NCBI GenBank assembly: GCA_019639215.1 | Contig: JAHBSH010000023.1 | Span: 1 to 33,784, forward strand | Reading direction: 5' to 3' | DNA: 33,784 nt | Origin: Acidobacteriota bacterium | Lineage (GTDB): Bacteria; Acidobacteriota; Blastocatellia; Pyrinomonadales; Pyrinomonadaceae | Part shown: one piece after another, positions 1 to 8,337 of the stretch | Numbering within the stretch: position 1 is the first letter of the stretch | How the letters are laid out: every line of letters starts with the position of its first letter | The notes under the pieces: generated by a model | The model's input: the letters and a program-made list of their open reading frames with translations, nothing else | Databases searched by the model: none | What the model was told of the DNA's origin: nothing | Made by a program: the position numbers and the translations under genes

Positions 1-2594
1 TTTGCCGCGTAACGCAGGTCGTAGCGTTTGTCATCGTTCGCATTGACGCCAATGGTAATGATGAACGCACTGCCTTTTTTGACAGAGAGATCTTTTGACG
101 CCACGTGTTTTAAGCGTGTGCTCTCGCTTTTTATCCCGTCCGTGTTGAAAGCGTAGGCATCTAGTTCTACATTGCCGCCGGGGGTGTTTGTGTTTACCCT
201 GACAGGAAAGGTCGTCTTGAATTTGCCGTCTTGCCCAAGTTTGACCGGGCCATTCTCCGCCGGAGCGTATCCGACAAGCTGTCCGTTGCGGAACAGACGA
301 AGGTCAGCCGCTCCCGAGCTCTGCGGCTTCCCATCAGAGCCTTTTTTCTGGTTGCTGACAGCGTTCTGCACTTCGACCGTCACAAGTATCGTGTCTGGTT
401 CTGATCCGGGCCGCACCTCCGTGATCTTTACTTGCGGCTGGACGATATTAAGAGTTGTCAGATCGCGGACGGACTTAAATTCGTTGTCACAGTCTTTCTC
501 ACGGCGGCATTGCAAAACTCGCGGCAAAAGTTTTGGCTCGTAATAATCGCGCATGAATATTTCGAACGATAGCGGTTCGAAAGGCTCTGTCGGAAGAGTC
601 CAGTAAAGCCCTTGCGGGTTTTCGAGCGTACCGGTATCAAAACGACCATCTTCGGTTGCAACGACCCAATCATTGTTTTCGAGAGATATAAGCGACGCCG
701 CCGGTGAAGCATCGTTGATCGTCCAAACCTTCATCGTGGCATCAGAACTTCCGCTTACAAAATAGCCGTCAGGAGCAAATACGACAGCGTTTATTCGTGC
801 TGTGTGTCCGGTGTACGATCTGATGCTCTGTCCGGTCTCAGTATTCCAACTTCTAATTATGGCGTCTTCTCCGCCCGCGACCAGCGTTTTACCGTCAGGC
901 GAAAATGAGACGGAATAGTGCCCTCGATCCGATCCCGACAATGTCCTGATCTCGCGGCGTGTTTCCGTGTCCCATAGTTTGATGAACCAACCGCTGGAAA
1001 TCGCGATAGTTTTTCCGTCCGGGGAGAATGCGGCAGCCTGCACCATCCACTGTTGTTCGTTGAATGAATGCAACAGATCGCCCGTGGCTGCGTTCCACAG
1101 CCGAACAGACTTATCCATACCTCCCGAAAGGATCGTTTTGCCATCGGGCGAGAAACTGACGGAATAAACAAAGCCAGAATGGCCATTTAGTGTTCGGATC
1201 AACAGTCCTGTCGCGGCGTCCCAGAGTTTTACGGTCGAGTCAATGCTTGAGGATGCGACCGTTTTTCCGTCAGACGAAAAAGCGACCGAAAAGGCGGCCG
1301 CATAATGATCGTCGATAGAATGAAGAAGCTTGCCGGTCTCACAATCCCATATCATCACCTTTCCATCGTCGCTTCCCGAAACAAGTCTTCGGTCATCCGG
1401 CGAAAACGCGAGGCTGAGTATCTTTGCCGTGTTTCCCGAAAGCTCTAAGGTCTGGCCACCTGAGTCCAGCCTCCACAGCTTAATCTCTCGGCGGCTGTTT
1501 CCGGCCGCAAAAGTTTTGCCATCGTGCGAGATGGCGACAGCATTGATGCCTGAACTGAGACTTCGGAGCGAATGTGTCTCAAGGCCGCTCATGACGTCCC
1601 AAAGCCGTATGGAATTGTCATAGCCTATAGATGCGACCGTTTCTCCATTCGGCGAGAAAGCCGTCCGATAAACATACCTTGTGTGTCCGCTGAGCGAGCG
1701 GATAACGGCTCCTGAAACGACATCGCGAATCTCGACCGCATTGTCGCCGCCGTTCGTGACAAACGTTTTACCGTCCGGCGAGAAAGCGATCATTCCCTCA
1801 GACATAACCGTTTTGTGAGAGCGGATCGCGCTGCCGGTTCGAGCATCCCAAATGCGGATCGTTGAATCGACGCCCATTGAGGCTATCGTTTTTCCATCCG
1901 GCGAAAATGCAACTGATAGGATCTTTCCGCTGTGCCCTGAAAGCGTTCGCAGACTTTTTCCCGATGCAGTATTCCAAATCTCGATCTTGCCGCTGTCGTC
2001 GCCTGAAACGAGGGTGTTTCCGTCTGGTGAAAATTCCAATGTTCGGACGCGATCACTTTTTGAATCGACGCTGCGGACAGGTTCCGACGAATCTATGTTC
2101 CAGAATTGGATAGCCCGATCAATGCCGCCTGCAGCGATAGTTTTCCCGTCAGGTGAGAAAGCGACTGCATCGACAGGTGTTTTGAATCCGGTAAAAACGT
2201 TTATTTGGCGGCCTGTGCTTACTTCCCAGAGCCGAAGCTCGACACCGCCCGACAAAAGATATTTGCCGTCAGAAGAGAAAGCAGTTGCGTGGACAGAGGA
2301 TGTATGTCCGTCAAATGACCGGATCTGCCGGCCTGTTCTCACGTGCCATAGTTTTACGGAATTATCGAAACTTGACGTGGCTACTACGCGGCTGTCCGGT
2401 GAGAACGTTACGGAAGATACACTGTCAGAGTGTCCGGTTTGGATAACCAGTTTAGGTTTATCAGCGGCGGCGGATATTTGGACGGTTTTCGGGAATAGCA
2501 AAAACACACATATAAATAAAATGCAGACGGCAGCTGCGATCAGCATTGTGTGCGGCTTTGCGGATATACGGAGTTCGAAGCATTTTACGCGCAT
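1..2594 (-). CDS. Membrane-anchored WD40 repeat protein leading into a caspase-like (C14) domain, 3' end cut by window edge
   Basis: About 864 residues are visible and the reading frame is open to the window edge. Residues ~17-36 form one hydrophobic segment (signal anchor or signal peptide). Fourteen WD40 repeats follow, each with a core like FSPDGKT, then an aspartate-containing turn and a KLW/RLW/IWD strand. Fourteen would make two seven-bladed propellers. After the propellers come DGRFDTG and YYEPKLL segments, the usual linker in bacterial WD40-caspase proteins, and then a beta-sandwich-like stretch. The last visible residues (FIITIGVNANDDKRYDLRYA) match the opening strand of peptidase C14/metacaspase domains. 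The catalytic His/Cys lie outside the window, so activity cannot be judged. The ATG is preceded by GAGG about 10 bases upstream. Likely role is a secreted or membrane-tethered scaffold/protease; no substrate can be named. Confidence 0.85.
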   Translation of the reverse strand, partial: MRVKCFELRISAKPHTMLIAAAVCILFICVFLLFPKTVQISAAADKPKLVIQTGHSDSVSSVTFSPDSRVVATSSFDNSVKLWHVRTGRQIRSFDGHTSSVHATAFSSDGKYLLSGGVELRLWEVSTGRQINVFTGFKTPVDAVAFSPDGKTIAAGGIDRAIQFWNIDSSEPVRSVDSKSDRVRTLEFSPDGNTLVSGDDSGKIEIWNTASGKSLRTLSGHSGKILSVAFSPDGKTIASMGVDSTIRIWDARTGSAIRSHKTVMSEGMIAFSPDGKTFVTNGGDNAVEIRDVVSGAVIRSLSGHTRYVYRTAFSPNGETVASIGYDNSIRLWDVMSGLETHSLRSLSSGINAVAISHDGKTFAAGNSRREIKLWRLDSGGQTLELSGNTAKILSLAFSPDDRRLVSGSDDGKVMIWDCETGKLLHSIDDHYAAAFSVAFSSDGKTVASSSIDSTVKLWDAATGLLIRTLNGHSGFVYSVSFSPDGKTILSGGMDKSVRLWNAATGDLLHSFNEQQWMVQAAAFSPDGKTIAISSGWFIKLWDTETRREIRTLSGSDRGHYSVSFSPDGKTLVAGGEDAIIRSWNTETGQSIRSYTGHTARINAVVFAPDGYFVSGSSDATMKVWTINDASPAASLISLENNDWVVATEDGRFDTGTLENPQGLYWTLPTEPFEPLSFEIFMRDYYEPKLLPRVLQCRREKDCDNEFKSVRDLTTLNIVQPQVKITEVRPGSEPDTILVTVEVQNAVSNQKKGSDGKPQSSGAADLRLFRNGQLVGYAPAENGPVKLGQDGKFKTTFPVRVNTNTPGGNVELDAYAFNTDGIKSESTRLKHVASKDLSVKKGSAFIITIGVNANDDKRYDLRYAA

Positions 2595-2664
2595 TTTTTT
2601 TGACCTCTGACCCCTTGTTCTGATGTTTAGAACGGAGCGAGCCAAAACAAATTGCGGCTCGGTG

Positions 2665-4011
2665 TTATTTTTGCGTAGGCTGGCCTTTGCTCTGTTGGTG
2701 CAGCTCTTCCATGATACGACCGGCCTCTTCGCCTTCCATAAATATAAGAGCATCTCGAAGCTCCAAAGCATCACCTGTAATGAGACGGGCACTACGCTCG
2801 CGCGTCAGATATGCCCAGAACCATTCGGCCAGAACGTAAAGCTTGTTTCGAAAACCTATCAGGAAGAACACATGCAGAAAAAGCCAAAGCATCCACGCAA
2901 TAAAACCCCGGAATTTCATGCCGAAAACATGAGCTATCGCCTTACTGCGGCCAATGGTTGCCATTGAACCTTTATCAACATAGGCGAAGGTTTTTCGTTC
3001 TTTTCCATTTATATCGGCAAGTATGTTTTGAGCAGTTGCTGTTCCCATCTGCATCGCTGCCGGGCTGACGCCGGGAACCGGATCACCGTTTTCCTGTTTG
3101 ATCGATGCCATGTCCCCGATGACAAATATATTCCTATCGTCGGGAATGCTGAGGTCAGAGCCAACAAGAACACGGCCTGCCCTATCCGTTTCAATATCCA
3201 GCAATTTACCCAATGGCGAGGCCGCAACGCCGGTCGCCCACAGCACGACCTCGCAATCGACCCATTTATCGCCTGCTTTTACGCGGCCGGGTTCTATCTC
3301 GGTGACAAAGCTGTTCAGGTGTACCTCAACACCGAGAGATTCAAGCTGTTCCTTTGCGCTTTCCGAAAGATCGCTGGCAAATGTGCCAAGCACGCGGTCG
3401 GATCCCTCAAAAAGCATGACGCGGGCTTTGGTTGTATCTATAGCTTTGAAATCATTCTTTAACGCTTGCCGTGCAATGTCGGCAATGGCTCCTGCAAGTT
3501 CGACACCGGTCGGCCCTCCGCCGATAATGACAAAATGCAGCGGATCATGTTTGCCTGTCAACGCTGCCTTGCGCTCCGCTAATTCGAAGGCAAGAAAGAT
3601 GCGTCGGCGAATATCGACGGCATCTTCGATGGTCTTAAGTCCCGGCGCCCATGTTTCCCATTGGTCGTTACCAAAGTAAGCATGACGAGCTCCGGCAGCG
3701 ACGATCAGATAATCGAAATCCACACCGGAACCATCGTCCAACAATGCCTTTTTGTTTTCCTTGTCAAAGCCGACAACCTCACCGAGTATGACTTCGATGT
3801 TCTTTGCATAGTGCAAAATTCGCCGGATCGGTGAGGCTATCTCACCTGGACTCAGCACCGCAGTAGCTACCTGATATAGCAGCGGCTGGAAAACATGATG
3901 ATTCTTTCGGTCAATGAGCATTACATCGACCGGTTTGTTTGCCAAAGCCTTTGCCGCCCAAAGCCCGCCAAAACCACCGCCGATGATCACAACCTTTGGC
4001 CTTTTTGCCAT
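2665..4011 (-). CDS. ndh: Type II NADH:quinone dehydrogenase (NDH-2)
   Basis: A 448-residue flavoprotein of normal NDH-2 length, which passes electrons from NADH to membrane quinone without pumping protons. Two Rossmann dinucleotide folds are visible: GGGFGG at residues 11-16 (FAD) and GGGPTG at 164-169 (NADH). FVIGD at 296-300 is the second FAD-contacting motif. PAAMQMG at about 317-323 is where the family keeps its quinone-site AQxAxQ-like motif. The C-terminus has a hydrophobic segment (~369-388) and an amphipathic WFWAYLTRERSARL stretch that would dock the enzyme on the inner membrane. CGGAGG-type ribosome binding bases lie about 9 bases before the ATG. It follows the ThiF-like gene on the same strand after 60 bases, so it may share a transcript, though an AT-rich spacer could hold its own promoter. 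Confidence 0.93.
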   Translation of the reverse strand: MAKRPKVVIIGGGFGGLWAAKALANKPVDVMLIDRKNHHVFQPLLYQVATAVLSPGEIASPIRRILHYAKNIEVILGEVVGFDKENKKALLDDGSGVDFDYLIVAAGARHAYFGNDQWETWAPGLKTIEDAVDIRRRIFLAFELAERKAALTGKHDPLHFVIIGGGPTGVELAGAIADIARQALKNDFKAIDTTKARVMLFEGSDRVLGTFASDLSESAKEQLESLGVEVHLNSFVTEIEPGRVKAGDKWVDCEVVLWATGVAASPLGKLLDIETDRAGRVLVGSDLSIPDDRNIFVIGDMASIKQENGDPVPGVSPAAMQMGTATAQNILADINGKERKTFAYVDKGSMATIGRSKAIAHVFGMKFRGFIAWMLWLFLHVFFLIGFRNKLYVLAEWFWAYLTRERSARLITGDALELRDALIFMEGEEAGRIMEELHQQSKGQPTQK

Positions 4012-4071
4012 ATTCGTAACCTCCGCCTTAAAACGCGAAAAGTATATGAATAGATTATCATTTCATATTCA

Positions 4072-5091
4072 TCATGACCCTATGAACCTTGCATAAAGAG
4101 ATTTGGCTTCTACTGGATTGTCGGTTCCTTTTATTATCGCGCGGGCGTCTGAGAAGACAGTTATTTCGTGACCGTTGGCCGAAAAGCGGACGAGGTATTC
4201 GTTATGTTTAACTTCCGACACGGCGACAAGGTTTGCCGCGAGGTTTTTCAAGTCGATCGTGGTCGGTTTTGGCGGAGCGATCTGGACTGCGTTGCGGCCG
4301 CATAGCACGGCGGAGAATTCCTGTGATTCAGCATCAAGAAATTCGAAAATATGTTTGCCGCAAGTTGTGCAGTCCGGGTTTGGTTCTGCAAGCTTTATCT
4401 TTCGCCATTCATTTCTCCATATGTCGATCTGGATCAGCGAGCCATGAAGCGACGCCTCGTCACCTATCAGCAGTTTTATTGTTTCGGCGATCTGTATAGC
4501 AGAGACGCTTGTGATTATCGGCATTATTACGCCAGCAGTGTCACAAGTAGGTGCCGAACCCGCGTCCGGCATTTCGTCAAAGATACAGCGAAGGCAAGGG
4601 GTTTTTCCGGGAATGACGGTCATCGTAGTACCGTAACTTGATACTGCCGCACCGTATATCCAAGTTTTTTGCTGCTTTACACAGGCATCGTTGATGAGAT
4701 AGCGGATCTGAAAGTTATCGGTGCCGTCCAATACGAGATCGCAACCGGCTATAAGCGATTCGATGTTCGAATTATTCACGTCTGCAACGACAGCTTCAAC
4801 ACTAACCTCGGAATTTATTTCGGCCAGCCGATCCTTTGCAGCTATTGCCTTTGGTAAGCGTTCGATGGCGTCAGACTCTTTGAAAAGCGTTTGCCTTTGC
4901 AGATTAGTAAATTCAACAAAATCGCGGTCAACTATCTTGAGTTTTCCAATGCCTGCACGAGCCAGCATCTCAGCATGGGAAGCTCCAAGAGCACCGCATC
5001 CGATAAGCAGAATAGTTGCATCGCGCAGTTTTTTCTGTCCTTCGCGTCCTATTTCTTCAAATAATATCTGTCTGCTGTAGCGGTCGTTCAT
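4072..5091 (-). CDS. ThiF/MoeB/HesA-family E1-like adenylyltransferase
   Basis: A 339-residue E1-like enzyme that would adenylate the C-terminal glycine of a ubiquitin-like sulfur carrier (ThiS or MoaD). The ATP-binding GCGALG is at residues 31-36, the DRDFVEFTNLQRQ nucleotide/metal segment at 55-67 and DGTDN at 122-126. Two CxxC pairs (Cys166/169 and Cys241/244) should hold structural zinc, and Cys183 in PTCDTAGV sits where ThiF/MoeB enzymes keep their thioester/persulfide cysteine. There is no rhodanese domain. The last ~75 residues form the small C-terminal domain seen in stand-alone ThiF-like proteins. The start was set at the ATG giving MNDRYSRQ, the usual family beginning; a TTG 33 bases upstream is possible. 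No thiS, moaD or thiG is adjacent, so thiamine versus molybdopterin cannot be decided. Confidence 0.9.
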   Translation of the reverse strand: MNDRYSRQILFEEIGREGQKKLRDATILLIGCGALGASHAEMLARAGIGKLKIVDRDFVEFTNLQRQTLFKESDAIERLPKAIAAKDRLAEINSEVSVEAVVADVNNSNIESLIAGCDLVLDGTDNFQIRYLINDACVKQQKTWIYGAAVSSYGTTMTVIPGKTPCLRCIFDEMPDAGSAPTCDTAGVIMPIITSVSAIQIAETIKLLIGDEASLHGSLIQIDIWRNEWRKIKLAEPNPDCTTCGKHIFEFLDAESQEFSAVLCGRNAVQIAPPKPTTIDLKNLAANLVAVSEVKHNEYLVRFSANGHEITVFSDARAIIKGTDNPVEAKSLYARFIGS

Positions 5092-5193
5092 TCTTATTGT
5101 CAGAATAGCAGAAAACCTTACCAATGCTATAAATTCGTCGTTTCTCTTGTGCTAGCATCAAAACAGAACGAGTCTAAGTTAGGAGTGATCTGT

Positions 5194-5610
5194 ATGGAAA
5201 CTGAGAGTATAACTATTAAGGCTGTGGTCAGTGCTGATATCGATAAAGTATGGACTTTTTGGACTGAGCCTGAGTATATCGTCAACTGGAACTTTGCCTC
5301 AGACGAATGGCATTGTCCGAACGCCCAAAATGATCTGCGGGTAGGCGGAGCGTATTCTGCGCGTATGGAAGCAAAGGATGGCAGTTTCGGATTTGATTTT
5401 TCGGCGATCTATGATGAGGTCATTGTAAATGAAAAGATCATCTATACGATGGAAGACGGCAGAAAAGTGGTGACCGAATTTCATGACAACAGTGGTTCTA
5501 CAACTATAACAACCATATTTGATGCCGAAAGTGAGAACTCTGCTGAGATGCAACGTCAAGGCTGGCAGGCAATTCTTGATAATTTCAAGAAATATACTGA
5601 AACGGCCTAA
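5194..5610 (+). CDS. SRPBCC (AHSA1/START-like) domain protein
   Basis: A 138-residue single-domain protein of the AHSA1-like SRPBCC fold (helix-grip, hydrophobic ligand cavity). Typical marks are the opening strand TITIKAVVSADIDKVW-like segment, the WTEPEYIVNWNF helix, the acidic/Gly turn GGAYSARMEAKDG, and the C-terminal QGWQAILDNFKKY helix. The start is chosen at the ATG preceded by AGGAG eight bases upstream; a GTG 45 bases earlier lacks such a site. It stands before the ArsR-type repressor and a second SRPBCC gene, which are often encoded together. A 119-base gap containing palindromes separates it from the repressor. The bound ligand is unknown; proteins of this group are often only annotated as polyketide cyclase-like or ATPase activators. 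Confidence 0.88.
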   Translation: METESITIKAVVSADIDKVWTFWTEPEYIVNWNFASDEWHCPNAQNDLRVGGAYSARMEAKDGSFGFDFSAIYDEVIVNEKIIYTMEDGRKVVTEFHDNSGSTTITTIFDAESENSAEMQRQGWQAILDNFKKYTETA

Positions 5611-5667
5611 CGGCTTTTGTCCTCTTGTCTAAAACCGTAAGCTGAAAGAAAAAGTTCATTCCACACT

Positions 5668-5718
5668 TGCGAAACCGTTTAGTTGCAGATATATTGGATA
5701 TGCAACTGAACGGTTGCT
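5668..5718. promoter_or_regulatory. Double palindromic operator in front of the ArsR-type gene
   Basis: Two similar dyads lie 13 bases apart: TGCGAAACCGTTTAGTTGCA (5668-5687) and TGCAACTGAACGGTTGCT (5701-5718). Each is a near-palindrome with TGC(A)AC/GTTGCA half-sites. Together, AACCGTTTAGTTGCA and TGCAACTGAACGGTT form a 15-base inverted repeat with one mismatch. The site ends 11 bases before the ATG of the repressor gene. That position suits autorepression by the encoded winged-helix dimer. The sequence symmetry is seen; binding is inferred. Confidence 0.6.
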
Positions 5719-5729
5719 TTTATTTAAGT

Positions 5730-6056
5730 ATGCGTAGAGATGTTTTTCAAGCAATAGCAGATCCGACCAGGCGAGCAATAATAGCTTTGATCGCGATCAA
5801 TGCAATGACGCCAAATGCCCTTGCAGAGCATTTTGATATTTCACGCCAGGCAGTTTCAAAACATCTGCGTATATTGACTGAATGCGATCTTACAGCGCCT
5901 GAGCAAAAAGGCAGAGAGATCTATTATAAGCTCGAAATGGAAAAGATGAAGGAAATAGACAAATGGCTTGAGCAGTTTCGAGTGATCTGGGAAACACGGT
6001 TCGCTCAGCTCGACCATCTTTTGTCGAACATCAAGGAGAAAGAGAATGAACAGTAA
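5730..6056 (+). CDS. ArsR-family winged-helix transcriptional repressor
   Basis: A 108-residue helix-turn-helix protein. It opens with [20 protein letters not shown], the classic start of ArsR/SdpR-type regulators. The recognition region [20 protein letters not shown] is at about residues 33-52, followed by the wing ([11 protein letters not shown]) and a long C-terminal helix. No cysteine pair for arsenic or cadmium sensing is seen, so it is a non-metal member, as usual for repressors paired with AHSA1 genes. The start is the ATG that begins the conserved domain. An in-frame upstream ATG (5700) would put the coding region inside the palindromic operator and is less likely. The 3' end overlaps the next gene by 11 bases, indicating translational coupling. 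It probably represses itself and the downstream SRPBCC gene. Confidence 0.88.
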   Translation: MRRDVFQAIADPTRRAIIALIAINAMTPNALAEHFDISRQAVSKHLRILTECDLTAPEQKGREIYYKLEMEKMKEIDKWLEQFRVIWETRFAQLDHLLSNIKEKENEQ

Positions 6057-6543
6057 TCTTTTGTTCGATTTTGTTGTAAATAAGGAAGAAAAAACAATTC
6101 TCGTTAAACGCGAATTCAAAGCGGTTCGGGAACTGGTGTGGAAAGCTTGGACGACGGCTGAACTTTTGGATCGGTGGTGGGGACCTGAGCCATGGCGAGC
6201 AGAAACCAAGTCAATGGATTTTCGCGAGGGCGGCAGTTGGTTGTATGCAATGGTCAGTCCCGAAGGCGACAGACACTGGAGCATCGTTAATTACAAAGAA
6301 ATAGATCCCGAACGATCATTTTCCGCACGTGACGGCTTTTGCGATGAGAACGGAGCCATGAACCCCGATTTTCCGGATAATCTATGGGAGAATTTGCTTA
6401 CAGCCATGGAAGACAGAACAATCGTTGATATAAGGCTAAGCTTCGATACGCTTGAGGACCTTGAAAAAATAATCGAGATGGGATTTCGTGAAGGCTTTAC
6501 GGCTGGCCTTGATCAATTGGAGGAACTGTTGTCGACACTGTAA
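6046..6543 (+). CDS. SRPBCC (AHSA1-like) domain protein, coupled to ArsR repressor
   Basis: A 165-residue AHSA1-type protein. It shows the family signature [20 protein letters not shown] followed by DRWWGPEPW, the [11 protein letters not shown] strand, and the final [16 protein letters not shown] helix that closes the cavity. A strong AAGGAG site sits inside the end of the ArsR gene about 8 bases before the ATG, and the two genes overlap by 11 bases. This ArsR-AHSA1 pairing is widespread and well conserved, although the ligand is generally unknown. The protein shares the fold but little sequence with the SRPBCC gene upstream of the repressor, so the two are probably not a recent duplication. 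Confidence 0.9.
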   Translation: MNSNLLFDFVVNKEEKTILVKREFKAVRELVWKAWTTAELLDRWWGPEPWRAETKSMDFREGGSWLYAMVSPEGDRHWSIVNYKEIDPERSFSARDGFCDENGAMNPDFPDNLWENLLTAMEDRTIVDIRLSFDTLEDLEKIIEMGFREGFTAGLDQLEELLSTL

Positions 6544-6556
6544 AAATAGGGCTGAT

Positions 6557-6961
6557 ATGAAAAATACAACTTCGAAAGACATACTGGAATACAACGACTT
6601 GCAGGAAGAACCATATAGTTCTATTTGCCGACTGCTTGCAGATGAGATCTCCAAGAATCTGCCCGAGGCCGAAAACAAGATATGGCATCGTCATCCGGTA
6701 TGGTTTTTGGATGGGAACCCGATAGTTGGTTATAGCAAGCAAAAAGCGGGTCTAAGACTGATGTTTTGGAGCGGGGCCGATTTTGAAGAAGATGCATTTG
6801 ACAAAAAAGGCGGAAAGTTCAAGGACGCCTCCATCTTTTACAACTCCCTTTCGGAAATAAACAAAAAAGACCTGAAACGCTGGCTCAAGAAATCAGAAGA
6901 GGTGCAATGGGATTACAAGAATATAGTCAAACGTAAGGGAAAACTTGAGAGGTTAAAATAG
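6557..6961 (+). CDS. DUF1801-family protein
   Basis: A 134-residue protein recognised by KIWHRHPVWFLDGNPIVGYS-type sequence, the W/F-rich core of the DUF1801 (YdhG-like) fold, with LRLMFWSGADFEE and DLKRWLKKSEE near the end. Function is unknown; proteins of this group are repeatedly found beside AHSA1 and ArsR genes. The chosen ATG gives MKNTTSKDIL, 13 bases after the stop of the SRPBCC gene with an AGGG weakly placed upstream. A longer frame starting inside the previous gene has no support. The gene seems more A/T-rich and Lys-rich than its neighbours. It is likely the last gene of the repressor-controlled unit. Confidence 0.82.
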   Translation: MKNTTSKDILEYNDLQEEPYSSICRLLADEISKNLPEAENKIWHRHPVWFLDGNPIVGYSKQKAGLRLMFWSGADFEEDAFDKKGGKFKDASIFYNSLSEINKKDLKRWLKKSEEVQWDYKNIVKRKGKLERLK

Positions 6962-7102
6962 TGTTGACGAGAATGGCTTTTTCATTCAAGATTGCGGTGC
7001 ATAGAAACTGTCACGAAGTGAGTGACCAATGTCGGGTCAAAAGATAAGGCGGAACGCCTGCCTTGTTATTCCAGGCAATATTAAAAGCTGAAGGAGAATG
7101 AT

Positions 7103-7483
7103 ATGAGCCAAAGATCAGCGTTAGACCTTGTAAAAGAGGCAAAAGAGCAAATAGAGAATCTGACACCTGAACAAGTAAAAGAAGAGTTGTCGTCCGGCGA
7201 TGTTGTTATTATAGACATCCGCGAAAGCGAGGAACTGGCAGAGAACGGAAAGATCGCCGGTTCGGTTCACGCTCCTCGCGGAATGCTGGAGTTTTACGCC
7301 GATGAAACGCTGCCCTACCACAAACCTGAATTTGATAAGGACAAACGCATCATCCTTCACTGTGCATCGGGTGGACGCTCTGCCCTGGCCGCCAAAACGT
7401 TAAAAGATATGGGCTACGACAATGTCGCTCATCTTGACGGCGGCCTCAAGGCATGGAAAGAAGCGGGATTTGAAACGGAGTAG
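7103..7483 (+). CDS. Rhodanese-like sulfurtransferase domain protein
   Basis: A 126-residue single rhodanese domain, probably cytoplasmic as no signal peptide is seen. The segment VVIIDIRESEEL is the conserved strand-acid motif, and HCASGGRSALAAKTL carries the active-site cysteine loop CASGGRS, intact at about residues 90-96. The end, AHLDGGLKAWKEAG, is the standard closing motif. It has a short helical N-terminal extension (about 28 residues). AAGGAG lies 7 bases before the ATG. Sulfur transfer to an unknown acceptor (cyanide or thiol in vitro) is expected. The 141-base upstream gap contains only a small GGCG/CGCC stem and no convincing gene, so this gene probably has its own promoter there. 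Confidence 0.9.
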   Translation: MSQRSALDLVKEAKEQIENLTPEQVKEELSSGDVVIIDIRESEELAENGKIAGSVHAPRGMLEFYADETLPYHKPEFDKDKRIILHCASGGRSALAAKTLKDMGYDNVAHLDGGLKAWKEAGFETE

Positions 7484-7577
7484 AGAAACTCCGCGCTGAT
7501 CGATTCCAGCAAATTCAGAGCAAAAACAGCGTCTGATCATTGATATCGACCATCGTGTTTTTGGTCCGGGTGAGCAT

Positions 7578-8318
7578 ATGAAGAAATGTTTGTTTCTGCT
7601 GTTGATGGTATTTGGCGCGGTCCAGGGTTCAGCTCAGGACGACGACGTTCCATGGAATCTTCCGCAAGAAACTGATCATCCGACAGTAAAGGCTGTTTCC
7701 GCAACGTGTCAGGATCTCGCTCCGAAGGGTTTCAAGGTTGTTTCTAAAGTAGATGGTGATCTGAACGGCGACCGGTTGGCAGATTGTGTTCTGGTTCTAC
7801 AAGGCACGGACAAAAAGTTTTTGTATGAGAATGAAGGCTTGGGCTCCTCTGAGTTTGATACAAACCCGCGTATCCTGGCTATCGCGTTCGGAAACAAGGG
7901 CGGCGGCTACACGTTAAAGGAGCAGAGCAACACCTTAATTGTCCTTCCCAATGCCCCGAATATGACCGAGCCTTTTCAAGAGGCAAAGATCGAAAAAGGT
8001 GTGCTGCATATCCTCATCGAAGAATTTTACTCAGCAGGCTCGTGGAGCATGTCGAACAGAACCTACAAATTTCGTTTTCAGAACGGAGAGTTTGTCTTGA
8101 TCGGGTTAGATTATAATCACATACGCAGAAATACCGGCGAGATCAGTAGCCGCAGCTATAATTTTTCAACGGGTAAAGCGATCAGGAGCGAAGGTGCGGT
8201 AGACGATGACGGCAAAGGGAAAGAAACCCAGTATAAGTTTAAACTCGATAAGCTAAAAACACTAAAAACCGTTCCGGCCCCTTTTACTTGGGAAATCGAA
8301 GAAGGTGTTCTTATATGA
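7578..8318 (+). CDS. Secreted protein of unknown function with a DLNGD-type calcium-like loop
   Basis: A 246-residue protein with a clear signal peptide (positively charged start, hydrophobic core, cleavage likely after GSA near residue 19). The mature part contains KVDGDLNGDRLADCVLVL, resembling the Asp/Asn-rich loops of FG-GAP/VCBS or EF-hand-like repeats that bind calcium, but only one copy is visible. Later sequence is beta-rich, with KFRFQNGEFVLIGLDYN and SSRSYNFSTGKAI, as in periplasmic proteins of Bacteroidetes and Acidobacteria annotated as hypothetical. A GGGTGAG stretch precedes the ATG. It ends 19 bases from the convergent zinc-ribbon gene. No specific function can be assigned. Confidence 0.8.
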   Translation: MKKCLFLLLMVFGAVQGSAQDDDVPWNLPQETDHPTVKAVSATCQDLAPKGFKVVSKVDGDLNGDRLADCVLVLQGTDKKFLYENEGLGSSEFDTNPRILAIAFGNKGGGYTLKEQSNTLIVLPNAPNMTEPFQEAKIEKGVLHILIEEFYSAGSWSMSNRTYKFRFQNGEFVLIGLDYNHIRRNTGEISSRSYNFSTGKAIRSEGAVDDDGKGKETQYKFKLDKLKTLKTVPAPFTWEIEEGVLI

Positions 8319-8337
8319 GTGTTCCGGAACCAGTTGC

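Noticed and set aside
1852..2610. A 252-codon open frame on the plus strand
   Set aside because: It is the antisense of the WD40 repeats; its recurring FPSGE words are the reverse complement of FSPDGK, and the minus frame is clearly the coding one.
4012..4071. TPP or other riboswitch near the ThiF-like gene
   Set aside because: The 60-base gap downstream and the 102-base gap upstream hold no recognisable thiamine-box or other conserved riboswitch core.
5149..5193. Upstream GTG start for the first SRPBCC protein
   Set aside because: The ATG at 5194 has a proper AGGAG site and begins the domain; the extra 15 residues have no family support.
6962..7102. Possible small gene or RNA between the DUF1801 and rhodanese genes
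   Set aside because: No open frame with a ribosome site; only a 5-base AGGCG/CGCCT stem is seen, too weak to call a terminator or RNA.
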